Shown here in pieces: positions 1-8,117 of a DNA stretch of 64,000 bases (positions within the stretch are counted from its first letter, which is position 1; every line of letters begins with the position of its first letter). The notes beneath the pieces are model-generated. The model was not told the DNA's origin and made no database searches. It was given only the letters and a program-made list of their open reading frames with translations. This DNA is from Pseudomonadota bacterium. Lineage in GTDB: Bacteria; Chloroflexota; UBA6077; JAJPGT01. A program made the translations under genes and the position numbers. The DNA lies in the NCBI GenBank assembly GCA_021325655.1, contig JAJPGT010000020.1:62001-126000 (forward strand). Direction: 5' to 3'.

Positions 1-1010
1 GTGCCCATCAGCGTGGTGAGGGTGGGAATCTCGGCGGTGCCCAGGTACAGGTAGGCGCCCAGGTCGGCCAGCAGCCGGCCTTTGAGCCCGAGCACCGTGC
101 CGTCGCGCTTACAGGCCATGCTGATGTAGTCGATCTGGTCGCGGCCGTGCGCCATCGTCGCCAGGTTCTCCCGGCGCTCCTCCAGCCAGCGCACCGGGCG
201 TCCGAGCTGCATCGCCAGCCAGGGGATGAGCACTTCGTCGGGATAGACGTTGCACTTGGCTCCGAAGCCGCCGCCGACCTCTGGCGCGATCACCCGGAGC
301 TGGTTTTCCCGCAGGCCGAGAATCTCGGCGAAGCGATGCCGCATCAGGTGCGGCGCCTGCGTCCCCAGGTAGAGCACGACGCTGCCCTCGCCGCGGCGAT
401 ACTCGGCCAGCGCGGCGCGGCACTCCATTGGCAGCGCGGCCACGCGCTGGTTCACGATCCGCCGCTCCACCACGGCGTCGGCTTGGGCGAACGCGGCATC
501 CACGTCGCCGTGTTTAACGACCTGCACGAAGCACTCGTTGGTCCCGAGCTCCTCGTGCACCAGTGGTGCGCCCGGGGAGAGCGCCGCCTCCAGATCGACC
601 ACCACCGGCAGCGGCTCGTAGTCCACCATAATGGCGTCGACGGCGTCGCGGGCGGCCGCTTGCGAATCGGCCACCACCACCGCCACCGGCTCCCCGACGA
701 ACCGTACCTTCCCTTCGGCGAGTGCCGTGCGGCGCGGGTTCTTCGCACCTTCCAGGTTCGAGGCGCCGGGCAGCGAATTCAGGTGTGGGTTGACGTCCTG
801 GCCGGTGTAGACCGCGACGACCCCGGGCCTCGCCCGAGCGGCCGAGGTGTCGATGCTCCGGATCCGCGCGTGGGCGTACGGACTGCGGACGAACTCTGCG
901 TGGAGCAACCCGAACGGCTGAAGATCGCCAATGTAGGTGGCGGAGCCGGTGATCAGCCGCGGGTCCTCCACGCGCTTGACCGCCGAGCCAATGAGGCGTG
1001 CTCGTGTCAT
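1..1010 (-). CDS. Molybdenum hydroxylase large subunit (xanthine/CO dehydrogenase family), 3' end cut by window edge
   Basis: Reading the minus strand from ATG at 1010 gives an open frame of about 336 codons that runs off the left edge, so only the N-terminal part is seen. It begins MTRARLIGSAVKRVEDPRLI and continues with the usual opening of the molybdopterin-binding subunit (a/b hammerhead domain: LHAEFVRSPYAHARIRSID, then VRFVGEPVAVVVADS) and the glycine-rich cofactor loop EVGGGFGAKCNVYPDE near residue 260. The family oxidises aldehydes, purines or CO using a Mo-cytosine dinucleotide cofactor, with FAD and Fe-S partner subunits, which are not visible here and may lie further left. The active-site loop that separates CO dehydrogenase from aldehyde/xanthine types lies outside the window, so the substrate cannot be called. 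The Mo transport locus at 40-44 kb would supply its metal (inference). Confidence 0.9.
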   Translation of the reverse strand, partial: MTRARLIGSAVKRVEDPRLITGSATYIGDLQPFGLLHAEFVRSPYAHARIRSIDTSAARARPGVVAVYTGQDVNPHLNSLPGASNLEGAKNPRRTALAEGKVRFVGEPVAVVVADSQAAARDAVDAIMVDYEPLPVVVDLEAALSPGAPLVHEELGTNECFVQVVKHGDVDAAFAQADAVVERRIVNQRVAALPMECRAALAEYRRGEGSVVLYLGTQAPHLMRHRFAEILGLRENQLRVIAPEVGGGFGAKCNVYPDEVLIPWLAMQLGRPVRWLEERRENLATMAHGRDQIDYISMACKRDGTVLGLKGRLLADLGAYLYLGTAEIPTLTTLMG

Positions 1011-1138
1011 CGCTTCTGTTCCTCGAGGCGTGGTTCAGCCTGGCCACTCAAGCGCAGCCGTCGGCGCGCTGCATCGTACCATGCCTCGCGCCCGGACGCG
1101 AGCAGGAGTGGGAGAGGGGAAAGCGGGCGAGCGGGGCG

Positions 1139-1465
1139 CTATTCGGGAACCGAGCGCCAGAGAAGGACGATGGCGATGATGACGCCGAGGAGCGTTCCGA
1201 TCATCAGGCCTGGCTGAGCCCAGAGGCGATCGCCGACCACCGCCGTGACCGCGACGATCGCGAGCGCCCGGAACAGGAAGAACAGATAGCGCCAGCCGGG
1301 GTACAGCCGACAGCCGTTGCAGAGGTCGTACAGGCCGCGGAAGACCGTCCCGCGGACCAGCCCGTGATCCGCGCAGAAGGCTTTGCCACACCGCCCGCAG
1401 GCGGCCTCCGGCGGGCGGGTACACTGGCGCTGAAAGCAGGTTTTCGGCTGGGCCTGGGCAACCAT
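1139..1465 (-). CDS. Small zinc-finger membrane protein
   Basis: This is a 108-residue protein. The N-terminal part has a Cys/His cluster (Cys10, Cys15, Cys23, Cys26, Cys31, His34, then Cys47 and Cys50), with the core CGRCGKAFCADHG resembling a short B-box/AN1-like zinc-binding segment. Two hydrophobic stretches follow (about residues 57-80 and 84-104) that would span the membrane. The ATG at 1465 is chosen because the longer upstream frame is low-complexity and lacks a good ribosome site. I do not recognise a named family; similar small Cys-rich two-helix proteins are common and uncharacterised. It lies 128 nt upstream of the Mo-hydroxylase gene on the same strand. Confidence 0.65.
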   Translation of the reverse strand: MVAQAQPKTCFQRQCTRPPEAACGRCGKAFCADHGLVRGTVFRGLYDLCNGCRLYPGWRYLFFLFRALAIVAVTAVVGDRLWAQPGLMIGTLLGVIIAIVLLWRSVPE

Positions 1466-1824
1466 GCGGGCCTTTTTCTCCCACGAGTTTCGCGCGCTCG
1501 CGCCCTCGCGCCTCCGCCAGAAGCACCCGCTCCCACCCACGCGGCGTCTGGCCCGGCGCGCCCGCGCGAAGTACGCACAGCATAGCCTCTTGACGTGGTA
1601 GCCGCGTGTATGCCACCCTTCGTGAGCGGCGGGCTGCTCGCCGCGTCCGTTCAACCGCTGCTCATGCCAGGCCCTGTGCCCTGAGCACACGGTCCAGGCG
1701 CACGGTACTCTTGGACGGTTGTGTGTAGTACTTATTTCCCATTGCTCGCCACTTTGTTGCATCCTACAGTGCCGAAGATACGTACTAGATCGTGAGACGC
1801 GCCGTGACGACTGGAGCACCCACC
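1466..1824. other. Intergenic region between divergent small genes
   Basis: About 360 nt separates the minus-strand zinc-finger membrane gene from the plus-strand gene at 1825. The right half (about 1720-1800) is clearly lower in GC than its surroundings, as expected for promoters firing in both directions, but I cannot assign a convincing -35/-10 pair. I see no gene or RNA here. Confidence 0.4.
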
Positions 1825-2076
1825 ATGAAGAGCCCCAAGCGCCCCCCCAAACCCGTTCGCTGTGAAGGCTGTGGGATCCTGGTTGGCCCGGGGTACCTGT
1901 CGGAGCAGGGGTGGCCGGCTCCTGATGGCCAGGGGATCATCTGCTGGTCGTGCCGCGACTACCTCTCCAACGCCGCGAAGCGCGGCCGGGACCCGCTCCA
2001 ATTGCTCAACGCCTGGCGCCGCGACCTGCGCACAGGCTTCGGGACGACCCCGTTCCTGTACAGCCGGGTCGGCTAA
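1825..2076 (+). CDS. Small zinc-ribbon-like protein
   Basis: This is an 83-residue hypothetical protein with two CxxC knuckles, CEGCG near residue 14 and CWSCRD near residue 41, spaced as in a zinc ribbon. The tail is basic and rich in Arg and Leu. The start at ATG 1825 (MKSPKRPPKPVRCEGCG) is preferred over an upstream GTG because it sits directly before the lysine-rich start of the zinc module. A zinc-dependent nucleic-acid or protein contact is possible, but no function can be named. Confidence 0.6.
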   Translation: MKSPKRPPKPVRCEGCGILVGPGYLSEQGWPAPDGQGIICWSCRDYLSNAAKRGRDPLQLLNAWRRDLRTGFGTTPFLYSRVG

Positions 2077-2212
2077 GGCACGCACTCCGGTACCACTGCC
2101 GGGGGCTCGCGCCTTCCGGACCGTCCACTCCGCGCCGATTCGTCGCGCGTTACCGCATCACGGTGTCGCGCACTCGGGCCCATTCCGCAGTAGAATGGCG
2201 GCGGGGTAGGCG

Positions 2213-2578
2213 ATGGAGCCCTCTGAGTACTGCCGGCTCGCGCTACGACGCCTCGGCGACTGGGTGCCGGGCGGCGCCGACCACGCGGCGGTTGCCGTGC
2301 TGCTGTCCCACTTCGTCCGGACGCGCCCTTCAGAGCCGTTGTTTCTGGCCAGCCTGCGAGCGCTGGCGCGCGACCCGGACAATGGCAGCCTCGCCGCGGC
2401 GGCCGTCGCCATCGCCGAAGGCTGGCGCGCGGCGAAGCAACGAGCCGCGGCGGAGGCACAGCCCATTACCCGGCGTCCGGAGGACCAGCCAGCGCCTGAA
2501 GCTGGCGGGGTTCCCGCGCAGTGGGAGACGGGCCAGAGCCGGCCGCCGCCGCGCCCGGGCTCCTGGCCGCGGCGCTGA
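2213..2578 (+). CDS. Hypothetical protein
   Basis: This is a 121-residue frame from an ATG preceded by a purine-rich GGGGTAGG. Residues 1-80 are helical and acidic/alanine-rich (LALRRLGDWVPGGADHAAVA); the last 40 are rich in Pro, Gln and Arg and probably disordered. It is convergent with prs, ending 36 nt before the prs stop. I see no motif. Codon choice matches real neighbours, but the gene is supported only by its frame and ribosome site. Confidence 0.45.
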   Translation: MEPSEYCRLALRRLGDWVPGGADHAAVAVLLSHFVRTRPSEPLFLASLRALARDPDNGSLAAAAVAIAEGWRAAKQRAAAEAQPITRRPEDQPAPEAGGVPAQWETGQSRPPPRPGSWPRR

Positions 2579-2613
2579 GCCTCGCTGCTCGGCCCGATCC
2601 TGCCGCCGCTCGT

Positions 2614-3609
2614 TCAAACAGGCTGCACCTCAGCCGCGCGGGGGAACACGGCGCTGATCGACTCGTGCGCGTGCAGCCGCCGCACGGTCTCGGCCAGCAG
2701 TGGTGCGACCGATACGGTGCGCAGGGTCGGAAGCTGCTTGTCGGGCGGGACCGACACGGTATCGGTGACAAGGATTTCCCGGATCGCCGGGTGCCCCAGC
2801 CGCTCGCCGATGGTCTCTGCCGGCCCGGCAAACAGGGGATGCGTCGCCACAATCGTGATCTCCGGGCGCGCGCCGGCCGCGAGCAGGGCGCGCACCGCCT
2901 GCGCCAGTGTCCCGCCAGTGGCAATGATGTCGTCAACGATCAGTGGGGCCCGCCCTTCGACCTCCCCGACCACCGCGGCTACATCCACGGCCGTGGCGCT
3001 CGAGCGGCGCTTGTGCAGGAACGCGATGGGTCGATCGCCCAGCAGGTGCGCGAACCGCTCTGCCATCTTCACCCGGCCGACGTCTGGGGCGACGATGACG
3101 CTATTCGGCCGCGGCCGGCCGGACAGCGCCTCCACCAGGAGTGGCACTGCGGTCAGATGATCCATCCCGATGTCGAAGAAGCCCTGAATGGCCGGCACGT
3201 GCAGGTCGATGGAGACGACGCGATTGGCACCCGCCGTGGTGAGCAGATTCGCCACCAGCTTGGCGGTGATCGGCTCGCGCCCCGTGGTCTTCTTCTCCTG
3301 CCGCGAGTAGCCGTAGTACGGGATGAGGCAGGTAATCCGCCCAGCCGAGGCCCGGCGGAACGCATCGATCATGATGAGCAGCTCCATGAGATGCTCGTTC
3401 ACCGGCGGGCTGGTTGACTGCACGATGTAGATGTCCTTGCCGCGGATGCTCTCCTCGATCTGGAAATGCACCTCGGAATCGGGGAACCGTCGCAGGAGGC
3501 GCCCGCCAAGCGGCAGGCCCAGCAGGTCGGCGACACTGGCTGCCAAGGCGGGGTTGGCGCTCCCGCAGTACAGTCCGATGTCCGAGTGGCTGTGGGTGTG
3601 GTCGTGCAC
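2614..3609 (-). CDS. prs: Ribose-phosphate pyrophosphokinase (PRPP synthetase)
   Basis: The enzyme makes PRPP from ribose 5-phosphate and ATP for purine, pyrimidine, His, Trp and NAD synthesis. The 331-residue length is normal for class I enzymes. Visible landmarks are the N-terminal YCGSANPALA, FPDSEVHFQIEESIRGKD (residues 42-59), the ATP/metal region LIPYYGYSRQEKKTTGREP (95-113), the flexible KRRSS loop near 200 and the PRPP-binding loop LIVDDIIATGGTL (223-235). The N-terminus is unusually His-rich (MHDHTHSHSD). The GTG start at 3609 is fixed by a strong GGAGGGGAG ribosome site just upstream. It stands alone on the minus strand. Confidence 0.95.
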   Translation of the reverse strand: MHDHTHSHSDIGLYCGSANPALAASVADLLGLPLGGRLLRRFPDSEVHFQIEESIRGKDIYIVQSTSPPVNEHLMELLIMIDAFRRASAGRITCLIPYYGYSRQEKKTTGREPITAKLVANLLTTAGANRVVSIDLHVPAIQGFFDIGMDHLTAVPLLVEALSGRPRPNSVIVAPDVGRVKMAERFAHLLGDRPIAFLHKRRSSATAVDVAAVVGEVEGRAPLIVDDIIATGGTLAQAVRALLAAGARPEITIVATHPLFAGPAETIGERLGHPAIREILVTDTVSVPPDKQLPTLRTVSVAPLLAETVRRLHAHESISAVFPRAAEVQPV

Positions 3610-3677
3610 CGCTCCCCTCCGACCGAAACGTCTGCCAGCCGCCGGCTACCGCGGACCAGAGACCTGGGCTCTCTTTC

Positions 3678-3685
3678 ATTGTACC
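3678..3685 (-). promoter_or_regulatory. Probable -10 element of the prs promoter
   Basis: The minus strand reads GGTACAAT about 70 nt upstream of the prs start. The same octamer lies upstream of other genes in the window. No good -35 hexamer is seen at 17 nt. Confidence 0.45.
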
Positions 3686-3855
3686 GGGCTGTACCAGGCA
3701 TGCTCCGGCTGGCCTGGTCAAGAAGCGGCCAGGCGAGCCGGAGCGCCAGCACCCAGGTTCAGCTTGTGCAGGCGCCGTCGTTGGCAGTGTCCTTCACGAA
3801 CGCGGCGTGGGCAGCGAGGGGAGTAGCCACCGCGATGCCCGGGCGCCCGCTGCCG

Positions 3856-4617
3856 CTACAGCGATGCCGCGGGTGCAAAGCGGAGCAGATTGCCGAGCAG
3901 GATGCCAGCGAAGGCCGAGGCGGTGGCGACGTAGAGCAGCCCGGTGGCCGCTTGCAGCGCCCGCCCGCGCGGCCACTCGCGGCAGCAGGAGCGGGCCGCC
4001 AGCGCCACTACCGTCGGCAGCACCAGCGCCGCGGCAACCCGCCCGATCTGCGCGAAATCGGCCAGGGTGCCGCGGCCGACCGCGATCGGACCCAGCAGCA
4101 CGAGCGCTTCGAGCGCGAGCCCGACCAGCAGGACGTCGACCAGACGGCGCAGCGGCCGGGCGCTCAGGCGCGGCGTCACCAGGTACCAGTGCCCGAGCGC
4201 CAGCCCCACCCCGGCGCCACCGAGCACAAGGGTATCCGCCAGCACCTCCACCAGCGGCAGCCCTGGCAGCTCCGTGCTGGGGAGGCGCAGGGCGAGCCCT
4301 GCGAGCGCGGCTCCGCCCGCGCCGATGGCAACGAGCGCCACCAGTCGCCGCGGCAACGTCGCCGTGGTGAGCAGCAGAACGAAGTACGCCAGAGCCGCCA
4401 GGGCGAACAGGACGACAAGCGGGCCAACCGGCCCGGGGCGCGCCCCGGGCGCCAGCAGCGTCAGCACCGCCAGCAGCAGCACCAGCAGTCCGCCCAACCG
4501 GAGGAAGCCGCTGGTCACCTCGCCGCACCACTCCGTGAGCAGCAGCGCGGCGAGGCCGCCGACCGTGGCTTCGAGTAGGGTCAGCAGCAGGGCATCGAGC
4601 GGAGATCCAGCCAGCAT
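3856..4617 (-). CDS. Polytopic membrane protein of unknown function
   Basis: This 253-residue protein is almost entirely hydrophobic, with roughly seven Leu/Ala/Val-rich transmembrane helices separated by short Arg-containing loops (TATLPRR, TPRLSARPLRRL, CREWPRG). No signal peptide, binding motif or named family is evident. It follows a small soluble gene (4675-4968) on the same strand with a 57-nt gap, so the two may be co-transcribed. The start at ATG 4617 opens directly into the first hydrophobic segment. Confidence 0.6.
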   Translation of the reverse strand: MLAGSPLDALLLTLLEATVGGLAALLLTEWCGEVTSGFLRLGGLLVLLLAVLTLLAPGARPGPVGPLVVLFALAALAYFVLLLTTATLPRRLVALVAIGAGGAALAGLALRLPSTELPGLPLVEVLADTLVLGGAGVGLALGHWYLVTPRLSARPLRRLVDVLLVGLALEALVLLGPIAVGRGTLADFAQIGRVAAALVLPTVVALAARSCCREWPRGRALQAATGLLYVATASAFAGILLGNLLRFAPAASL

Positions 4618-4674
4618 GGCAATAACTTCGCGCAGCTCCAGGCGGGCGCGAGTGACCGTGAGGGCGAGCAGGCC

Positions 4675-4968
4675 CTACCCGCGGCTCGCCAGGTTCTCTA
4701 CTATCTCCAGGGCGCGGGCATAGCTCTCGGTGTTCCACTGTTGGGTAGGCTCGTCGGAGCCTTCAGCGCCCACCATGACGACGAACTGGTCCTCTGGTAG
4801 AAACTGCAGCTTGATCCAGGTCGCCTCATCCCGGAGCTCTATCCAGTCCACCCCAACCGTCGTCCGCCACAGGTGCTGCCGGCCCAGTCGCGCCAGGTGC
4901 AGCACCGCCTCGTCCCACAGGTGCTGGCGAGGATTGGAGGACCGCTGCCGGCCCGGTTGCGGACTCAC
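4675..4968 (-). CDS. Small soluble protein of unknown function
   Basis: This is a 97-residue protein starting at GTG 4968 behind a clear GGAGG ribosome site. The basic N-terminus is followed by an alternating strand-like region (VGVDWIELRDEATWIKLQFLP) and an acidic C-terminus ending LEIVENLASRG. The pattern suggests a small alpha/beta fold, but I recognise no family. It is upstream of the membrane protein at 3856-4617 on the same strand. Confidence 0.6.
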   Translation of the reverse strand: MSPQPGRQRSSNPRQHLWDEAVLHLARLGRQHLWRTTVGVDWIELRDEATWIKLQFLPEDQFVVMVGAEGSDEPTQQWNTESYARALEIVENLASRG

Positions 4969-5189
4969 GCTCTGCCTCCGCGGCGCGTGGGGGACACGTA
5001 CCCGCCCGTGTCGGACATTCTACCGGGTGGCCGGCAGGGGCGGCGCCAGCGCGGCGTGGCCAGGGGCCGCGCCAAGTGTGACCGGCATGTAATGATCCGG
5101 CACGCCATTGTAGCGTAGATTCAGCGGCGGGCTGGGTACTGTGCACGGCAGAACGCTCCGCCAGGTAGGCGCACGAAGGAGCCGCGCCC

Positions 5190-6179
5190 ATGCCCGATAT
5201 CCCCCTCCGGCAGATCCAGCCAAACAGATTCAACCCGCACCTGCGGTTCTCGAAGGCCGGCCTTGACGAGCTTGCCGCCAGTATTCGCCAGTTCGGGATT
5301 GTCGAGCCGATCGTCGTCCGGCCCGAGAATGGCCACTACCAGGTCGTCGTCGGCGAGCGCCGCTATCGGGCCGCCCAGCAGGCAGGCCTCGAGGCCGTGC
5401 CTGTGATCATCCGCTCGTTCACCGACGAGGAAGTGATAGAGATCAGCCTCGTGGAGAACGTCCAGCGGGAAGACCTGTCGGCGGTCGAGAAGGCGAAGCT
5501 CTGCCGGGAGCTCCGCCGGCGCTATCCAGAGCGCTACCCTAGTTGGGAGAGCATCGCTCGCCGCGTCGGGGTAGAGCCCGAGACTGTGCGCGCCTGGATG
5601 CGCACGCTGGATCTGCCCGTAGAGGTGCAGGAAAAGATCGCCCCGCGCGAGCAGCAGCGGCGCGTACCGGAGGGCAAGATCGACTACCAGACCGCGCTTC
5701 GCGTGGCCGAGAAGATCAAGGACCCGCAGCGGCAGATCCAGGTGGTGCAGCGGCTGGTCGAGAAGCGGGTCCCGCATCGCGTGGCGAACGAGATCATCCG
5801 CCGCGCCGCGCTGGAGCCCGGTGGCGATGTCGCCTGCGAAGCAAGCCAGGTCCCGCAGCAGTCGGGCCCGTCACTGTCCTTCAGCCACCGTAACTATCGC
5901 GCGATTCTGGACGGCACCAAGACGCAGACCACCCGCCGGCGGCTCGATCCCGCCATCGCCCCGGGCCGCACCGTCACCGCTGCGCTGTCGCGCTTCGCCG
6001 AGCTGCGGGTCGAGGAGGTCGTCCCGCGCAAGCTCGGGGAGATTACCGAGGAAGACGCCCAACGGGAGGGCGCGTCAACACTACGGGAGTTTCGCGAGCA
6101 GTGGTGCCGCCAGTACGGTTCGTGGAACCCGGAGGAGACCGTGTACCTGCTCCGCTTCAGGCTCAGCCGGGTCCTGTAG
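5190..6179 (+). CDS. ParB/Spo0J-like protein fused to a C-terminal ASCH domain
   Basis: This 329-residue protein has two recognisable parts. Residues 1-95 are a ParB N-terminal nuclease/CTPase-type domain (IPLRQIQPNRFNPH, VVGERRYRAAQQ at 54-65, ISLVENVQREDLSAVEKA at 85-102). Residues 100-210 are the helical DNA-binding part with a helix-turn-helix around 118-140. After a short linker, residues 228-329 form an ASCH (PUA-like) domain: LSFSHRNYRAILDGTKTQTT with the GxKxxTxR signature, then LGEITEEDAQREG and WNPEETVYLLRF. ParB domains bind CTP and specific DNA; ASCH domains are thought to bind RNA or nucleotides. No parA partner or parS-like site is seen nearby, so chromosome partition is unlikely. 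AAGGAG at 5176 supports the start. Confidence 0.85.
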   Translation: MPDIPLRQIQPNRFNPHLRFSKAGLDELAASIRQFGIVEPIVVRPENGHYQVVVGERRYRAAQQAGLEAVPVIIRSFTDEEVIEISLVENVQREDLSAVEKAKLCRELRRRYPERYPSWESIARRVGVEPETVRAWMRTLDLPVEVQEKIAPREQQRRVPEGKIDYQTALRVAEKIKDPQRQIQVVQRLVEKRVPHRVANEIIRRAALEPGGDVACEASQVPQQSGPSLSFSHRNYRAILDGTKTQTTRRRLDPAIAPGRTVTAALSRFAELRVEEVVPRKLGEITEEDAQREGASTLREFREQWCRQYGSWNPEETVYLLRFRLSRVL

Positions 6180-6767
6180 GCGGACAGCCGCGCCCACGGA
6201 CTCCCCGGTGTCTCCCCCCGTTCCCCGCTCTGGCACGCCGTCCACGCGGCCGGGGCGCAGACGCCTCCAGCCGCGCCGACGATCGGCACCATGCCCGCTC
6301 TCCGCACCACATGCAACCCGAGCGGGTAACTCGCTGGAGCGGCACCCCGAAAGACAGACACCGGCGTGCTGGACCCCACCCGCTTGAGCGCGAGCGAACA
6401 CTCGCATTCGCCAGCAGAACAAACGTGCACGAGCCAGGACCGAGCAGCCACCCAATTCATTGCGGACTCCAGAACGAAGAGGCACCCCTCTCGTCAGCAG
6501 AGAGATCAGCAGACGCAGCAGCATAGTGCACGTCCGAACAAAGCCCGGGCACAACGATCCGAAGCAGGCACACGGGGCGAGCGGGTAGCGTGTGGGAGCA
6601 CCTGTGAACCGTCCTCATCGTCGCACAGAAGGTGCATCTGCTAGCGCTGGCGCAGAAGACGGCCGATGGCTCGCACCGCCAGGAGACGAAATCCCCAAAG
6701 CAGAGGCTTGCGGAGAGAAGACGTGCATTGGTATCGTAGGGTCATACTACCCGGGAGGAGCCCACTC
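6180..6767. other. Long intergenic region, no gene seen
   Basis: About 590 nt without a credible gene. Base composition is lower in GC than the flanks, especially 6360-6660, and all reading frames here are short and of unnatural composition (Ser/Arg/Gln runs). No tRNA, clear hairpin or long repeat was seen. It may hold the promoter for the small gene at 6768 or decayed sequence. Confidence 0.4.
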
Positions 6768-7022
6768 GTGCCGCAGTTCCGCCAATTGAGCCCGACCGAG
6801 CTGGAGCGATTCTTTCTGAAGCGAGGCCAGATGGACCTCACAGAGTACGAGAAAGTGCTTGCCCGCATGAAGAGCAACGAGGGCGCGGAAGTACAGATAG
6901 GCGAGGGGGAGACAGTGCGCGCCGTGAAGCGACGCCTGACCGTCGCGGCTAAGAACCAGGGGAAGCAGCTTCAGTATTCGAAGCGCGCCCCCGAAGGAAC
7001 CGTGGTCTTCCGCGTGAAGTAG
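6768..7022 (+). CDS. Small conserved-looking protein of unknown function
   Basis: This is an 84-residue protein. I place the start at GTG 6768 because GGGAGGAG ends 7 nt before it; the frame upstream is arginine-rich and unconvincing. The protein begins VPQFRQLSPTELERFFLKRG, then has a charged helical segment and a basic C-terminal part (AVKRRLTVAAKNQGKQLQYS) ending in a strand-like VVFRVK. The layout could suit a small nucleic-acid-binding protein, but no family is recognised. It converges with the ATC hydrolase gene. Confidence 0.6.
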   Translation: MPQFRQLSPTELERFFLKRGQMDLTEYEKVLARMKSNEGAEVQIGEGETVRAVKRRLTVAAKNQGKQLQYSKRAPEGTVVFRVK

Positions 7023-7055
7023 GTGCCAGATACCGGGCGGCGGGCGCGGCCACGC

Positions 7056-7559
7056 TCAGCCGCCCTCTCTCTTGCCCGGCTCCCTTAACCGGTAGCGGAA
7101 GTCGCAAAAGGGAGCCCCTTGCATAATAGTCTGTGTGCGCATAAGGCGCAGGTCGGGGTTGAACCCTTCTCCAAAGCTGAAGTCGCGATTGCAGGAGAGC
7201 ACGAATCCAAGCTCCGGGATACCGAGCTCCTTGTACATCTCCGCGTACCGGCAGCGGGTGACATTGTAATCGTAGACCGTTTCGCTCTGCTCGAGCGTGA
7301 CGGTCTCGAGCGCGTCATCCTTCCTCCAGGCCGCTGATCGCGCGACCAGCTCTGGAATTCCGTTTCCGCCGGCGCGCTCTGCGATCTGTCGCCCCTGCGC
7401 CCGGGCGATCTCCTTGATGGTGCGAGCGACGATCTCCAAGGTACGCTCGCGGCCAATCTCTGCCGCGAACGCTTCTACCAGCGGGGCTATGATGCGCGCC
7501 TCGATCTGGCGCCGCATGAGCACGCCCACGCGCTCATTGATCTCCGCATCTGATAGCAC
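7056..7559 (-). CDS. L-2-amino-thiazoline-4-carboxylic acid hydrolase family protein
   Basis: This 167-residue protein matches the ATC-hydrolase family fold. It has a helical N-terminal half (LSDAEINERVGVLMRRQIEA) and a C-terminal half with VTRCRYAEMYKELGIPELG, VLSCNRDFSFGEGFNPDL and a terminal CDFRYR, which carry the Cys residues conserved in the family. Characterised members open the thiazoline ring of ATC during cysteine-related metabolism, but many relatives have unproven substrates. GTG 7559 is chosen from the GGGGAGG ribosome site 8 nt upstream. Confidence 0.75.
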   Translation of the reverse strand: MLSDAEINERVGVLMRRQIEARIIAPLVEAFAAEIGRERTLEIVARTIKEIARAQGRQIAERAGGNGIPELVARSAAWRKDDALETVTLEQSETVYDYNVTRCRYAEMYKELGIPELGFVLSCNRDFSFGEGFNPDLRLMRTQTIMQGAPFCDFRYRLREPGKREGG

Positions 7560-7591
7560 CGCTGTTGCCTCCCCTCACCAGCTCCTGCACG

Positions 7592-7599
7592 AGTATACT
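7592..7599. promoter_or_regulatory. Palindromic -10-like element between divergent genes
   Basis: AGTATACT is a perfect 8-bp palindrome between the ATC-hydrolase gene (-) and the VanZ gene (+). It can act as a TATACT -10 box on either strand; starts lie about 30 nt away on the minus strand and about 70 nt on the plus strand. No strong -35 was found on either side. Confidence 0.35.
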
Positions 7600-7667
7600 G
7601 CCGCGCTCAAGCTGCTGTGTCCCACGCAGATACCGCCGCGCTGGCCGCTCTCCACCGCGGAGCGATC

Positions 7668-8057
7668 ATGATTCCCCCGTGGCTTCGCCTGCTGGCGCGC
7701 TGGATCCCGGCGCTGCTCTGGATGGCGGTAATCTACTACTGGTCCAGCCAGTCGAGCACGCCCTCGCCCGGCTGGCTGGTAAGCAAGCTCGCCCATGTGG
7801 GGGAATACAGCGTGCTGGCCGCGCTGCTAGCGTTCGCCCTGGCGCGCTCCCGCCGCTGGATGCTGCTCGCCTGGCTTCTCGCCACGCTGTACGCCGGGTC
7901 AGACGAGCTGCACCAGGCGTTCACGCCGCAGCGGCACCCGATGCTCAGCGATGTGGCGTTGGATAGCGCCGCCGCCATCCTGGGCCTGCAGGTCTCTCGC
8001 ACGCTCCGCTTCCGTTGGAGCTGGGCGAGCTCGCTGGCCCGCGGCGGACGGCGGTAG
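7668..8057 (+). CDS. VanZ-family membrane protein
   Basis: This 129-residue protein has four hydrophobic helices with the VanZ hallmarks: an N-terminal WIPALLWMAVIYYWSSQS, then KLAHVGEYSVLAALLAFAL, and the loop GSDELHQAFTPQRHPMLSDV, which carries the conserved D-E-xHQ-F-P-R residues. VanZ proteins are small membrane proteins tied to low-level glycopeptide tolerance in some hosts; most have unknown roles. ATG 7668 is preferred because GGAG lies 5 nt upstream and the protein then starts directly with MIPPWLRLLARW. Confidence 0.85.
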   Translation: MIPPWLRLLARWIPALLWMAVIYYWSSQSSTPSPGWLVSKLAHVGEYSVLAALLAFALARSRRWMLLAWLLATLYAGSDELHQAFTPQRHPMLSDVALDSAAAILGLQVSRTLRFRWSWASSLARGGRR

Positions 8058-8075
8058 GCTGGCGGCCGGCCGACC

Positions 8076-8083
8076 GGTACAAT
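8076..8083 (+). promoter_or_regulatory. Probable -10 element upstream of the NIPSNAP gene
   Basis: GGTACAAT lies about 35 nt before the likely NIPSNAP start at 8118. It overlaps an upstream ATG at 8082, which argues that this ATG is not the true start. Upstream sequence GCCGACC is shared with the same element at 31487-31494. Confidence 0.45.
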
Positions 8084-8117
8084 GACCGCGCCCGACCTGG
8101 GCGAGTGGAGCACGTTG

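Noticed and set aside
147-1217. Long plus-strand open frame over the Mo-hydroxylase gene
   Set aside because: The minus-strand frame encodes clear family motifs; the plus frame is Arg/His-rich shadow sequence.
3414-4578. Long plus-strand frames over prs 5' end and the membrane protein
   Set aside because: Composition (Arg/Gln/Pro/Ala runs) is that of antisense shadow; the minus-strand proteins are credible.
5000-5190. parS centromere near the ParB-like gene
   Set aside because: No 16-bp palindrome of the parS type was seen here or elsewhere in the window, and there is no parA.
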